This document shows, one piece after another, positions 10,932-21,383 of a DNA stretch of 64,000 bases. The DNA is taken from contig JAHDVF020001376.1 of the NCBI GenBank assembly GCA_022606425.2, positions 496,001 through 560,000 on the forward strand, written 5' to 3'. The position numbers and the translations under genes are program-made. The notes beneath the pieces are model-generated. The model searched no databases, had not been told where the DNA came from, and was given only the letters and a program-made list of their open reading frames with translations. Position 1 is the first letter of the stretch, and every line of letters begins with the position of its first letter. The DNA is from Lepidostoma basale. Taxonomy: Eukaryota > Arthropoda > Insecta > Trichoptera > Lepidostomatidae.

Positions 10932-11775
10932 TGCTGATAGAATTTTTATTTAAATAAAACATGATTGTTTATTTCAATGTTTTATATAAAATATTATTGA
11001 AATATTTTTTGCTTTCTATTCATAAAATATAAAATAAAAACAGCGTCTAGTTTTTTTGTAAACGCAGTGTCACTTACACTATTGCAAAAAATATCCTAAA
11101 AAGGTACGGACCCTATCATTGACATAGTGTCCAATATACAGTATAGTAAGAAGTAACCATTAAGACAGTTACTCGCTCTAGACGCACTCAAACATTATTA
11201 ACATCTGACATGACCGTCAAAATTCACTTAAGGCTTTATGGCTCTTAGGTATATACCATTACTAAGTAAGGATGCCCTTGCGTGTCGTAGTAATTACTGT
11301 TTCAACATGTAGCACAATATCGAGCTCAAAAGATTGGAGTGCGAGAATAAAAATAATCAAAAATAAAAAGTAAATGGGAGCTGTTAAAGATAAAGGGGAA
11401 AACGTTTTTAATTGTGTGACTCGACTCTCGTAATAGTGTTGAACGTATTCGTGATTTCTGTAGGATTTTCCTAGAACAAACCTCTCAAATTAATTAAGAG
11501 TTCTCTCGGAGGCTGTAATTGGAAATGTGAAGTGGTGGATTCTGTGCCGCAAAGTCAGGGGAATTGATTGTGAGGTTATCAAACATATATGAACTGAATT
11601 CAATTCTCTATTGAGAAAGCTGAGAATTGATTGCAATAGGTATTATAATAATAATTATAATATGCTAACTTTTTGTGATGTAATCACCTCAAGGGCGCAT
11701 TAAAACATGTTTTAAATCTAAAAATCTCAATTTTCGCGATCGGTTAAAAAGTATAGTAGAACAAAGTAAAAATGT
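10932..11775. other. No recognised gene
   Basis: AT-rich. TTTTTGTGATGTAATCACCT followed by CAAGGG occurs here (about 11673) and at 10562, so the two sites share a small undefined repeat. Confidence 0.4.
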
Positions 11776-11784
11776 TTAAATTGG

Positions 11785-12005
11785 GTATGAAATATGAAAA
11801 AGATGGGTTTTCAGTTTAGATCTGAAATCTGTCGGATCACTTATGCATCTGAGGTGTGAAGGGAGATTGTTCCAAGCTGATGGACCGGCTACCGCGAACG
11901 CTCGATCCCCGAAATTTGTACTGGGGCAACGCTTCGGCTCAACTAATCTTCCTATTGCCGAGGAGTTCGCCGAGCGAAGTGTGGATTTCCTTGTATTTAG
12001 GCTGT
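11785..12005 (-). mobile_element. CR1-like LINE ORF2 extreme C-terminus
   Basis: Minus strand encodes FGDRAFAVAGPSAWNNLPSH, then LRCISDPTDFRSKLKTHLF, the very typical end of CR1/jockey-group ORF2 proteins (GDR.F.VAGP..WN.LP ... F...LK..LF). Upstream NTRKSTLRSANSSAIGRL is in the same frame. Confidence 0.85.
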
Positions 12006-12017
12006 CCGTTAGGCAGG

Positions 12018-12279
12018 TGTAACTAACCGTCACCCCGTCTTCCCGAGGAGGTAGGCAGAAATAACGAACTGCCACACTTTTCTTTCCAGACATACTTTTC
12101 TCACTTACGCAACATTCATACACCATGTCATGCACGCACGTCGATTCCTCCAACTCCAAATAGCTGACATTCAATATTTGATTTATTTTATCGTGCCACC
12201 ATTTTCTCGGTCTTCCTTTATTTCTAATTCCATTTACATCGTGAACCTAAACGTTTTTTCACCATTCTTTCTTCATTCC
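12018..12279 (-). mobile_element. LINE-A 3' end
   Basis: Starts GTAACTAACCGTCACCCCGT and covers the regions for SILSAYLF, VEEA.EICQERK and RGRPRKT. Degraded, truncated at KNEERMVKK. Confidence 0.7.
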
Positions 12280-12297
12280 CCGTTGTGCAAGTTTAAT

Positions 12298-12420
12298 TTT
12301 ATATATTGTTTCTTGAACAATGATGTAAAACTCCATATTAAATAATTAATATGAATGAAAATGTCATTGATTATCCCTTAAAAAACTTAATAAAACTCCT
12401 AAAAGATAGAAGTTTTCATT
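12298..12420. repeat. Repeat F fragment
   Basis: Shares TATTGTTTCTTGAACAATGA, TGTAAAACTCCATATTAAAT and the AGAAGTTTTCATT block with copies at 39165, 52078 and 56960. Confidence 0.55.
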
Positions 12421-12514
12421 TGCATTAAGTTTAATTTTGTTAATTACTTCTCTAAACATGGACCTTAAAAGTCAACTCAATGAATATACTGGAAGCATTT
12501 GATGTAGCTCTGTC

Positions 12515-12862
12515 GCCGAATGCTCAGTATTCCCTGGACAGACATGGTTACCAATACCGAAGTCCTAAGGCGAGCGGGTGTTGACAGGGAGCTGTTGTCA
12601 ACCATCAAGGTTCGGAATATTTCACATCTGGGTCATGTATTGCGTTGGGAAAAGTACCAACTTCTATAAATGAAATTGGAGGGGAAAATTGAGGGACGCC
12701 GAGGGCCTTGTAGGAGACAGATGTCCTGGCTGCGAAACGTGAGGGAGTGGACCGCCAACCGAAGTGTGGAGGAGCTGTTCCAAGGGGCGCAAAACAGGGA
12801 CAGGTTCGTCGAGGTGATCGCCAATGTTGGAAAGACCCGATAGAACACTTGAAGAAGAAGAA
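12515..12862 (+). mobile_element. LINE-G ORF2 C-terminus
   Basis: Frame pieces: WTDMVTNTEVLRRAGVDREL, LSTIKVRNISHLGHVLRWEK, EGKIEGRRGPCRRQMSWLRN and VREWTANRSVEELFQGAQNR, DRFVEVIANV, then a GAA-repeat tail. One internal stop (after YQLL). Related short pieces at 36320, 40700 and 51935. Confidence 0.8.
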
Positions 12863-13652
12863 GAATTACTTCTCAAGTCTACGTCCATGTTTTGCATCCA
12901 TAGGTCATCCATTACACGTAACACACATTTCTCCAGCACGTCTGCTTTTGTTTCTTTAAAATAAAGAGCTATTTTCGACTCATTTTGGAGATTGTATCGT
13001 GAATTACAATAAAATTGTTAGTTAAAAAAATATATGAAAAATATAGATGACTCCAGGTGGTGGAAATAAGGCTCAAAAGAAGATAGAGCATAGAGATTTT
13101 TCTCGTTTTAAATCCCAGTAAATCCAATAGTACCTTTTAACGTGCTAATACCTCAAAGAAATAAAAATATCTTTAATACTTTGCATAATGGATACCCATT
13201 TTTAATCCTTGTTTAATACAATAACTCTGGTAAATATATTTTTTATTTTAAAAAAGCAAAACCGGCTTACCTTATACATTGCTTTGTTCACGAAAGTCGT
13301 GTATTTCGCATAATTAATTCACGGAATAATTCAAATTGAATAATAAGCGTAGACTTTCGTACTATTTTCGTGATAATATTGTTCGAAACAGTACTGCGGC
13401 ACTCGTATTCCTGAGCAGAGCCCACTAAATCCCCGTCCGGCCCTGTATCCAGTAAATCAGCTATGTTAATATTCCCGGAATTTAAATTATGTTTGGGAAT
13501 TAATAGCCCTAATAACTGGACGAGACGGTCCCGATGTAAAGTGGTCCCGAGGCTGCTTAATTAACGCTTAAAAGGATCGTCTCAATTAACATAAATATAA
13601 TACAATAATATAATAAAACTGTACGCACTTAAGTAAGCCACAATTTGATATA
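12863..13652. other. No recognised feature
   Basis: Mixed AT-rich DNA with a moderately GC-rich stretch at 13380-13560 that did not match other repeats here. Confidence 0.4.
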
Positions 13653-13670
13653 TTATCTTATATAAAAAAA

Positions 13671-14083
13671 GTCCGGATCGTCCATGTCAACATGTGCAAC
13701 ATCGAAAAAAACATTATGTGTTACAACATAATGTGCTAAATTTAAAAAAAAACGGTGGATTCGTGGAACATAAATTAAATAGACAATACTCGTATGTGCA
13801 CCATCTAAAAAGAACATTTTGTGATAAATTATTATTATTTTTTATTTCATTTTATATCATTGTATTTTATATTATTTGTTTAAGATTTATTTTGTGGGTG
13901 TTGGACGATCGAAGTGAGCGCAGGAGATGCCTATTGGTGGCGATGAGGTTCGCAACCCATCACACCGCGTCTCCCGCGGGGCGAAAAGAGAAGGATGGAG
14001 TGCCGCATCAGTAAAAGTGTGACAGTTCATTCTTTCTGCCTACCCTTTCGGGAAGACGGTATGATGGTTAGTTAGTTAGTTAG
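13671..14083 (+). mobile_element. SINE-D, copy 2, complete with target-site duplication
   Basis: Element of 413 bp flanked by an 18-bp direct repeat TTATCTTATATAAAAAAA at 13653-13670 and 14084-14101. It carries the foldback at 13919-13978 and the LINE-A-type tail GACAGTTCATTCTTTCTGCC ... GTATGATGGTTAGTTAG. The TSD proves mobilisation by target-primed reverse transcription. It also contains the octamer TACTCGTA at 13787-13794 where copy 3 has a plain TA. Confidence 0.88.
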
Positions 14084-14107
14084 TTATCTTATATAAAAAA
14101 AATTGTC

Positions 14108-14203
14108 TGTGTTTCGTTTTCCTGATAAAAATATGCTAAAGGAGAGCAAAATTCGAATCTACAAGACATGCATACGTCCTATGACATATGGAATAACACC
14201 ACA
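14108..14203 (+). mobile_element. LINE-H fragment
   Basis: Encodes MLKESKIRIYKTCIRPMTYG, the LINE-H block (S K.RIYK.C.RP..TYG). It ends where the opposite-strand fragment begins. Confidence 0.65.
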
Positions 14204-14545
14204 GACAGACCTTATCGTTTCATTTCTGATCCGATCTCTGAGGGTTTTGCCTGCGATGGAGCGTAGGGTTCGCATTTCTGCTACTCTAAGAAGGTTCTCA
14301 GTTCTATTGGTATCGGCTCTGACCTCTATTCAATACGTCATGTTGGAGCGAACGCATGCCTTGTATATCTTGACTTTACTTTCATTTGTTCCTCCATATG
14401 GTGTCGCGCAAGCAGCCAGCCACGGCTGTCGCTTTGTTGGTTTGTTCTCGCACCTCGTCATATAGGTCACTGTAGCTACCGATCTCTATGCCTAGGTAGT
14501 GAATAGCATGATTTGCTCAGTAGATGTGTTATCGATGATTAATTT
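14204..14545 (-). mobile_element. LINE-H fragment, inverted relative to its neighbour
   Basis: Minus strand: YGGTNESKVKIYKACVRSNM, TY, then VRADTNRTENLLRVAEMRTL, RSIAGKTLRDRIRNETIRS. The head-to-head layout with 14108-14203 suggests an inversion during insertion (twin priming) or a later rearrangement. Confidence 0.7.
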
Positions 14546-15425
14546 ACATCTGAGCGGCTTAATAAAAGCATTATATGATATTGTTATTATTATCAATGCA
14601 GTTGCAATCTTAACAATAAAATGCATCTAGCTCATTATACATTGCAATCAAGTAAGCAATATACGTATGAGTATTTGTTGCATTGGTACAATACATTTGC
14701 AAGAAGTCGTATACTTTGGTATTTAATTTGGTTGATATGCGAATACTGTTATCGAGATAAAAAAAACATGCTAAATTTTGGTGTTTTAGTTGTTGTCATA
14801 GAAACTGTTATAATAACAGCAAAAAAATTCTTGTATTTTCTACACAAACGACAACACGGGCAATTTAATTTTATATTCAAAAGATTTGAAAGATAGATTA
14901 TATGTTACTACAATTCCAGTACAAACAAATTTAATTAAAGTGATTATTTCGCATTTTAAAATAGATATATTAAACGCAATTTTAATATCATAGTAATTAT
15001 AACAACATCATTTTTAAAATTATATAAACTTTTGGTATTCGAAATCGAAATCCTCGTCAATTAGTATACGTAAACACAAAATGTTCATTTTGATATTTGA
15101 AATTTCATTGTAAATAATGAAAATGAAAAAAATGTATATCGAGTTAAAAGCCACTAATGTTTGTGTTTTCGAACGGTTTCGGCAGCTCAATGCCATCTTC
15201 TGGCCCAGAGCCCTTTTTTTAAAGAAGGTCTCGTTCGAGAGGCGGAATTATTAAGTTTTGTCCCGACACAGTTTAGTCGGCATCATGCGTTGAAACAGTG
15301 AGGAGTGTGCGTTTGCCGTTGAGGCCTAATTTTCGAACGGGTAACACGAAACTAATTTGGGAATAGAATTTCAAATGCTGATATAAAGTAAGGTGGTGTT
15401 TCACGAAGTAAAACATATTCTTCGA
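14546..15425. other. AT-rich DNA with one foldback motif
   Basis: The 91-codon ORF at 14621 (plus) shows no motif and is not called. The only recognised item is the motif at 15171-15202. Confidence 0.4.
15171..15202 (-). other. Hammerhead-like core (degraded)
   Basis: Minus strand: CAGAAGA, U, GGCAUUGAGCUGCC hairpin, GAA, ACCGUUC (palindrome broken). Similar to 2605 and 47943. Confidence 0.35.
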
Positions 15426-15512
15426 CGACCTTCGTGGCCGAATGGTAAGTGCTTTGACTGCCACCCCGTGGGTCCTGGGTTCGATTCCTGGCGATGGCAG
15501 TGTGATTGTCGA
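15426..15512 (+). mobile_element. SINE-S head (tRNA-like part only)
   Basis: CGACCTTCGTGGCCGAATGG (A box) and CTGGGTTCGATTCCTGGCGA (B box) in tRNA spacing, then GGCAGTGTGATTGTC. It resembles a tRNA gene, but the acceptor arms do not pair and the same head occurs in SINE-S copies, so it is a SINE fragment. Confidence 0.7.
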
Positions 15513-15616
15513 CGATTCAATCGTATTAATTATGAAAAAAAGCGTTTTAATGAATAAAAAAATAAAATCTATCTAAAACTAGTTAAACAATGGCGTTTGA
15601 TATCATAATTAAGATA

Positions 15617-16170
15617 CAACTAAGTAACTAACCATCACGTCGTCTCTCCGAAGGGGTAGGCAGAAAGAATAGACTGCCACACTTTTCTTTCCTGACATAT
15701 TTCTCTCCCATCCTCATTCATACATCGTGTCATGCACGCGCGTCGATTTCTCTGACTCTTCACGTTGCCGACATTCAATATTTTAGTTATTCGATCGTGC
15801 CACGTTTTACTATATTTCTAGTTTCATTTACTTCGGTAACATATAATTAAGAAATTTCATGAACTATATTATAAAAACTAACTAACCATCACGCCGTCTC
15901 TCCGAAGGGGAAGCATTTCTTTTCTGACATATTTCTCTCGCTTCCTCAACATTCATACATCGTGTCATGCACGCGCATCGATTTCTCTGACTCCTCACGT
16001 GGCCGACATTCAATATTTGATTTATTAGATTGTGCCACGTTTTCCTCTATTTCCAGTTCCATTTACATCGTTAACATATAATTAAGAAATGTCATGAAAT
16101 ATATTGTAAAAACTAACTGAAATACTAACTGACCATCACGCCGTCTCTCCGAAGGAGTAAGCAGAAACCT
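15617..16170 (-). repeat. Tandem array of LINE-A 3' ends
   Basis: Three successive minus-strand LINE-A tails start at about 15627, 15883 and 16130. The first two units share not only LINE-A sequence but also the same linker ACATATAATTAAGAAAT.TC, ATGAA.TATATT.TAAAAAC. A repeated linker means the units arose by local duplication, not by separate insertions. Confidence 0.75.
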
Positions 16171-16539
16171 ATTGGTAAACAAAACGCAACATTCGGGTAA
16201 TAAATTTGGTAAAATTGGTTTCGATGTATGTACCTTCTAAGCAGGGCACGTGACTCTAAAGAGAGTTCCTTGCCTTTCACTGCTTTATGTCTGGCACGAA
16301 TCAGCGCCGTTTACGGCTGACATAGGCATCGTTAGGCCGGCGGAGGTCGGGCTGGCGGCGCCTAACGGCCTTTATAACCGACGCCGATCACCTGAGACCG
16401 ACGCTTGGAGTGACAAAGTAAATCGTTTGTTTGAATAAGCAAATCGATTGAATAAAGGTGACTGTTGTTGGAGTAATTAAGGTAAATACAGCGACGGCAG
16501 GAGATTCATAAAAAACAAGAATAATATTTTACATTAATA
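16171..16539. other. GC-rich islet of unknown origin
   Basis: 16250-16440 is markedly GC-rich for this window and holds a 62-codon plus-strand ORF (TLKRVPCLSLLYVWHESAP...). No match was recognised and no splice or promoter signal was seen. Confidence 0.35.
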
Positions 16540-16981
16540 CAGTACACGCTCTCTTAACCGGCCTTGACGGGACCAACCCAGGGCCAGATAACGAAAAAGC
16601 CAGTTGAAGAGTAGGTAGTGAGTGAAAAACACATAAAAAAAACACTTTCACAAGGTAGAAAAAAAACCACAATTTTTTCAAAACAATAAGAAAACAGAAC
16701 TTTTAATTTGTATTAGAAACTCACAAATTAAAATTTAAAATTTCACAAACTGTAAAAAATATATACAGGAAAAAGCCACACATCACTCCATTTTTTTTTT
16801 AAAGTAGGCCTACTATGGATTAAAAAATTATGTTACTTTCTGCTGCTTCATGTGTTGAATCGACTTTTTAAAAGCGTAGTCACGCCATTTCCTTATGAAC
16901 ATTACATCTACGACTTCCTAGAAGAGGCCGGCTAAAACGGTGGGACGGTTAAAATGGCGCCGGTTAAGAGAGCGTCTACTC
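16540..16981. mobile_element. pogo/Tigger-like MITE
   Basis: 442 bp between TA dinucleotides (16538-16539 and 16982-16983). Left end CAGTACACGCTCTCTTAACC; the right end, complemented, reads GAGTAGACGCTCTCTTAACC, so the TIRs match except for two or three positions. CAGTA...TCTCTTAACCGGC-type ends and TA duplication are typical of pogo/Tigger elements. No transposase coding. Confidence 0.75.
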
Positions 16982-17269
16982 TAACTGACACTTTTGCCTC
17001 TTTTAAGAGAAACGCATGAGAGATGGTTCGACATTAGGAAGACAAATGCTCTCCAAATCAAGAGTATTTACCTTCTGAACGTACTTTTACTAGTATGAAA
17101 GACGTCGATCTCCGAGGAGACCGCGTTCAGTAGATTAATTGCTCTTTCCACCGGTGTCACCAGAGGCAGGTTAGTTCTGGCGGCCGGTAAGTAGAACAAT
17201 ACTGGTGGGCAATGAATAGAGAACTCGACAGTGCTAGCATAGATTCCTATAGTATTCTTTAACGGTGTG

Positions 17270-17470
17270 GATGCAAAACGGACTCGTGGGAGATAAAGGA
17301 AAACTTGGCATGACCAAATTAATCAAATTTTAAAGGCCGGCCATCTTAGAAGTAGGAAGAATCGACGTGAGTGTATGACTCGCTGAATGTGGAGGAAGCA
17401 AGAGATGTTTGTCAGGATCGAAAATTGTGGCGGTCCATTTCTACCCCTTGGCGTGATGGTTTGTTGTTAT
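17270..17470 (+). mobile_element. LINE-A' 3' end
   Basis: AAACTTGGCATGACCAAATT, ATCGACGTGAGTGTATGACT, GCAAGAGATGTTTGTCAGGA and GGCGTGATGGTTTG align with the copy at 30245. Ends in a TTG-repeat (TTGTTGTTATTGTTG) instead of TTAG. Confidence 0.65.
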
Positions 17471-17534
17471 TGTTGAACACAAAAATAAAGATTTAATTTC
17501 ATTGAAGTAATGTTTTTTCATAAATATAAGTATA

Positions 17535-17989
17535 CTTTGTATTACAACACTTTTTATTTTCCCTAAAACTCAGACATGTTTCGGTTACAAGTAACATTTA
17601 TCAATGTATACAATTTTAACAATCAAATAAAATAAAGCGGTCACTTGTACATATACTGAATAGAAATCGAATTATGCATCATATATTTAATAAAAGAAAA
17701 CGGTTTGAAATATTCCATATTAATAATAAAAACCTAACTTTAAACAATTTAGAAATTAAAAAAGCCACCAAAAATAAGGAAAATATAATGAAGAACCAAT
17801 TAAATATAAATTCAATCCCCATGATCGATATGTTCCCGTTACATCTCCCCTCTCCTCAATCCTAATTATACCCCTTCCACTTTTATATATAACCGCTATG
17901 TTTTCTTTGATTTTTTTAATTGTATAAAGGTTACTTGTAACCGAAACATGTCTGAGTTCAGTGAAAATAAAAAGTGTTGTAATACAAAG
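17535..17989. mobile_element. Inverted-repeat element, probable Penelope-like remnant
   Basis: 60-bp inverted arms at 17535-17594 and 17930-17989 each carry a hammerhead-like core (minus 17573-17604; plus 17921-17952) with stem II GGUUAC/GUAACC, GAA, ACAUGU and C. Between them, 17674-17865 encodes a charged peptide (KRKRFEIFHINNKNLTLNNL, EIKKATKNKENI) that resembles the linker after the GIY-YIG domain of Penelope-like proteins; this resemblance is from memory and weak. If right, this is a deletion product keeping both terminal repeats and the ORF end. Confidence 0.45.
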
Positions 17990-18490
17990 AATAATTATAT
18001 TTATTTAAATATGAATCCACAGCACAAAGTGAAGAGGGATATAGAAGAAATAATAATGTTTTCATTAAATGGATGGTCACCCTATAACCAAATCACACGT
18101 AGGTCATTAGTCCAACTAGCTCACAAAGTCGTAGAAAATTGGATTTAAATTATAGTGGAGGTAGCTACGTTCGTCTGCAGTGTTCGCCTGAAATCTGGAA
18201 GGGTTTTAATGGTTCTTAGGTTAGGTACTGAGAAGATAAGGTAACAGATCGATAGGCACTTACTATTGACGTTTATTGGACACGCCATAAGTTAAAATTA
18301 GAGTTCGCTGTAATTTGGAAAATTTAATTACTTAATTATTTTTCCTCTATGTGTTATGTATTATATGATAGTTCAAATTGTGTGTTCAACTATGATAGTT
18401 CCATAATTATTACGAATTAAAATCTTTTTTTATAGAAGTAAAATTTTAATTTATGGGAATGACTTGTTTCGCCTGTCTAAGGCATTATAA
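17990..18490. other. No recognised gene; repeat-F-like end
   Basis: 18455-18493 carries the repeat F motif (GACTTGTTTCGCCTGTCTAA, GGCATTATAAAA); the rest is AT-rich and unassigned. Confidence 0.4.
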
Positions 18491-19035
18491 AACGATGGTG
18501 TTGTGAACAAAAAAATGAAACGATCATTAGGATGATTTGGACACGTGGAAAGAATGAATGAACCCTTATGAATGGAAGCGAAGCATGGAACTGGCAAAAG
18601 AAGTATGAAAGTGGAATAAATGCAGTAGAAATGAGATCTCTTATACGAATGTGTGGATACTCTGTGTATGATAGAGTTTCGAATGAAAATATAAGAAGTG
18701 AATACGGTGCGAATTATGGTGTTATGAACAGAATAATGAAAGGATCATTAAGATGGTTTGGACATATGGATAGAATGTATGAAGAAAGAATGGTTAAACA
18801 ATTATATGTTTACGATGTAAATGCAACTAGAAACAGAGGAAGACCGAGAAAAACGTGGCACAATCAAATAAATCTAATATTGAATGTCGGCCACGTGAGG
18901 AGTCAGAGAAATCGACGCGCGTGATTTACACGATGTATTAATGTTGAGGAAGCGAGAGAAATATGTCGGGAAAAAAAATTTTGGCAGTCTCTTCTATCGG
19001 GAGATCCTTCGGGGAGATGGCGTGATGGTTATTTA
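18491..19035 (+). mobile_element. LINE-A 3' end, internally rearranged
   Basis: Begins with a copy of the MNK.MK.SL..FGHVERMNE region, then jumps back to MNGSEAWNWQKKYESGINAV and runs on through MRSLIRMCGYSVYDRVSNEN, RGRPRKTWHNQINLI and HVRSQRNRRA to the end GGCGTGATGGTTATTTAGTT. The back-jump shows a template switch or two joined fragments. Confidence 0.8.
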
Positions 19036-19041
19036 GTTAAT

Positions 19042-19076
19042 TTTTGATAATGCCTTAGACAGGTGAAACATGTTAT
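19042..19076 (+). other. Repeat F hammerhead-like core
   Basis: UUGAUAA, U, stem II GCCU/AGGU, GAA, ACAUGU, U. Consensus over repeat F copies would be CUGAUGA-like. Flanking AAACTTCTTTAAAAATACG belongs to repeat F. Confidence 0.45.
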
Positions 19077-19144
19077 TCTTATAAAATATATTAAAACTTC
19101 TTTAAAAATACGTTTTAATTCGTATTAATTATTTAATAAGAATG

Positions 19145-19700
19145 TGCAACAAAGTGAATGGTGCACTTAAAGTTGTCATCGCAAACAAAAACCTATCAAT
19201 GGTGTTTTTCTACCGACCCTTATGTATGGAAGCGAAGCATGGAACTGGTAAAAGAAGGATGAAAGTAGAATAAATGCAGTAGAAAAGAGATCGCTTAGAT
19301 GAATGTGTGAATACTCTGTGTATGATAAAGTGTCGAATGAAAATATAAGAAGAGAATGCGGTGCAAATGATGGTGTTATGAACAAAATAATGAAAGGATC
19401 ATTAAGATGGTTTGGACATATGGAAAGAATGAATGAAGAAAGAATGGTAAAAAAAGTATATGTTAACGATGTAAATGGAACTGGAAATATAGGAAGACCG
19501 AGGAAAACGTGGCACGATCAAATAAAACAAATATTGAATGTCGGCCATGTGAGGAGTCAAAGAAATATATGCACGTGCATGACACGATGTATGAATGTTG
19601 AGGAAGCGAGAGAAATATGTCAGGAAAGAAAAGTGCGGCAGTCTATTCTTTCTGCCTACCCCTTCGGGGAGACGGCGTAATGGTTAGTTAGTTAGTTAGT
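19145..19700 (+). mobile_element. LINE-A 3' end
   Basis: One of the better preserved copies: CEYSVYDKVSNENIRRECGA, MKGSLRWFGHMERMNEERMV, KKVYVNDVNGTGNIGRPRKT, VEEAREICQERKVRQSILSA and YPFGETA then stop and a TTAG-repeat tail. A deletion removed KKARMAVH near 19197. Confidence 0.87.
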
Positions 19701-20309
19701 TAATTTTATGCCATTATTGTTTAAATATGATTTTGGGCATATGCGTGCCACGGCTACCTCAAATGAAGCGCAATCGTCCAATTTTCGACACCTTTATTGT
19801 CTGTAGAAACAATGTTGCCAGTTTAAAAACCAAACCTCTAAAAAAACAGCCTATATATACGAGTACTTAAAAAAAATGTTAAAAAAAAGATTTTTTTTAA
19901 TTTATAAACTAGAATGATCTCTTAATATTTGGTGTTTATGCGTTATTGTGTCTGCTAATTCGTATTATACATTACACGCTGCCTGCGACAAGGGAATCGC
20001 TTTTTTTTTAACCCGGTCCCACACCCGGATAAAAGAGAAGGGTTGATCGCAAAGCTAATCATGACACATGATTAAGAACACTTACATAATCGCTTTGGAA
20101 CTCGGACTCCCCAGTGAATAACGAACCAGGAGAAACACGAAGAAGAACGAATGGAGACAATTGAAATGACCTGAAGTATGGAGCGGGATGGTCAGGGACA
20201 GGTGTCAGTCTCACACCGAGATGGAACGCCGAGAAGAAATAAAGAAAGATATGTTCAACTATATTTATAAATATAAACGAATATGAGAAATTAATATCTT
20301 CGGAAGAAG
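19701..20309. other. No recognised feature
   Basis: AT-rich with one TACGAGTA octamer (19858). A minus-strand ORF at 20059-20436 partly covers LINE-A remains and is not called. Confidence 0.4.
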
Positions 20310-20672
20310 GATATAAGTAGAATAAATACATTAGAAATGAAATGTCACAGACGAATGTGTATAAATCTGTATATGAAAGAGTGTCAAATGCAAATATGAG
20401 AAGTGAATGCAAAGCGAATGAAAGTGTTATAAACACAACAATGAAAGGGTCATTATAAATATATGTAAGCGGCGTGAACTAAGCTAGAAATAGAGGAAAG
20501 CCCAGGAACACGTGGCACGATCAAATAAATCTAATATTATCGGTCACGCTAGGAGTCGAAATAATCTACTTGCTCGCATTACACGATGTATGAATGGAGA
20601 GAAAGCGAAAAAAGTATGTCATTCTTTCTGCCTACCACTCCGGGAAGACGGCGTGATGGTAAGTTAGTTTAT
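20310..20672 (+). mobile_element. LINE-A copy, strongly decayed
   Basis: Nucleotide-level similarity through GTAGAATAAATACATTAGAA, GTGTCAAATGCAAATATGAG, AACACGTGGCACGATCAAAT and GACGGCGTGATGGTAAGTTA; no frame longer than about 30 codons survives. Confidence 0.65.
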
Positions 20673-20691
20673 TAAAAAGGTAGTTAATTAA

Positions 20692-20931
20692 CCACTTAAT
20701 GCTTTTGAACGAGCAGTGTTTGCGCGCGGCGCATGTATCGTATCGCGCCAACCCGAGCACTACTCGCGCGTTTCCACTTCTTTGCGTTAAATAAGGTAAA
20801 CTAACAATCTGAGTTCGTCTATTTTTTGATATGGACAACTTTTAAATTATGTAAATTCTCTAAATAAATAACAAAATCACCTGATATTTTTGGTTCTATT
20901 TTTGTGAATAAAAAACCCGAGCATTAAGTGG
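20692..20931. mobile_element. Short TIR element (possible piggyBac-like MITE)
   Basis: Ends CCACTTAATGC (20692) and GCATTAAGTGG (to 20931) are 11-bp perfect inverted repeats. TTAA precedes the left end, as piggyBac elements require, but is not repeated on the right. The interior holds GTTTGCGCGCGGCGCATGTA, GC-rich for this region. Confidence 0.4.
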
Positions 20932-20935
20932 AAAG

Positions 20936-21097
20936 GCGGCCATGTTCGGAGAAGGAAAAATCAACGAGCGTGCATGTCACGATGTGTGAATGTAGAAAGG
21001 CGCGAGAATTAAGCAGGATAGAACAATGTGGCGATCCATCTTCTCTGCATACCCTCCAGGGAAACAGCGTGATGGTTGGTTAGTTAGTTAGTTAGTC
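20936..21097 (+). mobile_element. LINE-A' 3' end
   Basis: GGCGGCCATGTTCGGAGAAG, TCAACGAGCGTGCATGTCAC, GTAGAAAGGCGCGAGAATTA, ACAATGTGGCGATCCATCTT and a TTAG-repeat tail; aligns with the copy at 56595. Confidence 0.75.
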
Positions 21098-21180
21098 ATA
21101 ATTGTTAAATGATAATCAATAATGAGATCTTCTTCTATATTCGCCATGACTTTGTTTTGTGTATTCACATTAGAATATTC

Positions 21181-21383
21181 ACTTGTTGATAACTTTGTAT
21201 TATCACAACACTTATTTACATCGTATACAGACATGTTGCCAAATTTTAACAATTGGCTTATTTATAATTAAGGATTGTTAAAATTTCATCAACTATACAC
21301 AGAAGAAGGGAAGTGTGTTTTCCCGAAACATGTCTGTATACGATGTCAATAAGTGTTGAGATAATACAAAGTTATCAACAAGT
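21181..21383. mobile_element. Inverted-repeat element with a hammerhead-like core
   Basis: ACTTGTTGATAAC at 21181 is the exact complement of GTTATCAACAAGT at 21371, and the arms continue inward over TTTGTATTAT and ATCGTATACAGACATGTT. The plus-strand motif at 21294-21340 is listed separately. Confidence 0.6.
21294..21340 (+). ncRNA. Hammerhead-like motif with all three stems
   Basis: Stem I TATACA (21294-21299) pairs with TGTATA (21335-21340). Box CAGAAGA (21300-21306), one extra A, stem II GGGAA (21308-21312) with UUCCC (21320-21324), GAA (21325-21327), palindromic ACAUGU (21328-21333), C (21334). Stem I abuts both the box and the predicted cleavage C exactly as in a type I hammerhead. The box has A where canonical cores have U at position 4, so this copy may be inactive. 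Confidence 0.5.

Noticed and set aside
14621..14896. 91-codon plus-strand ORF resembling a membrane protein
   Set aside because: Hydrophobic character follows from T-rich codons; no conserved motif or transcription signal.
15426..15512. Functional tRNA gene
   Set aside because: A and B boxes are present, but the acceptor arms do not pair, no anticodon arm fits, and the same head recurs in SINE-S copies.
20692..20931. Confident piggyBac call
   Set aside because: TTAA is found only at the left end and the TIR is 11 bp; kept only as a weak TIR element.
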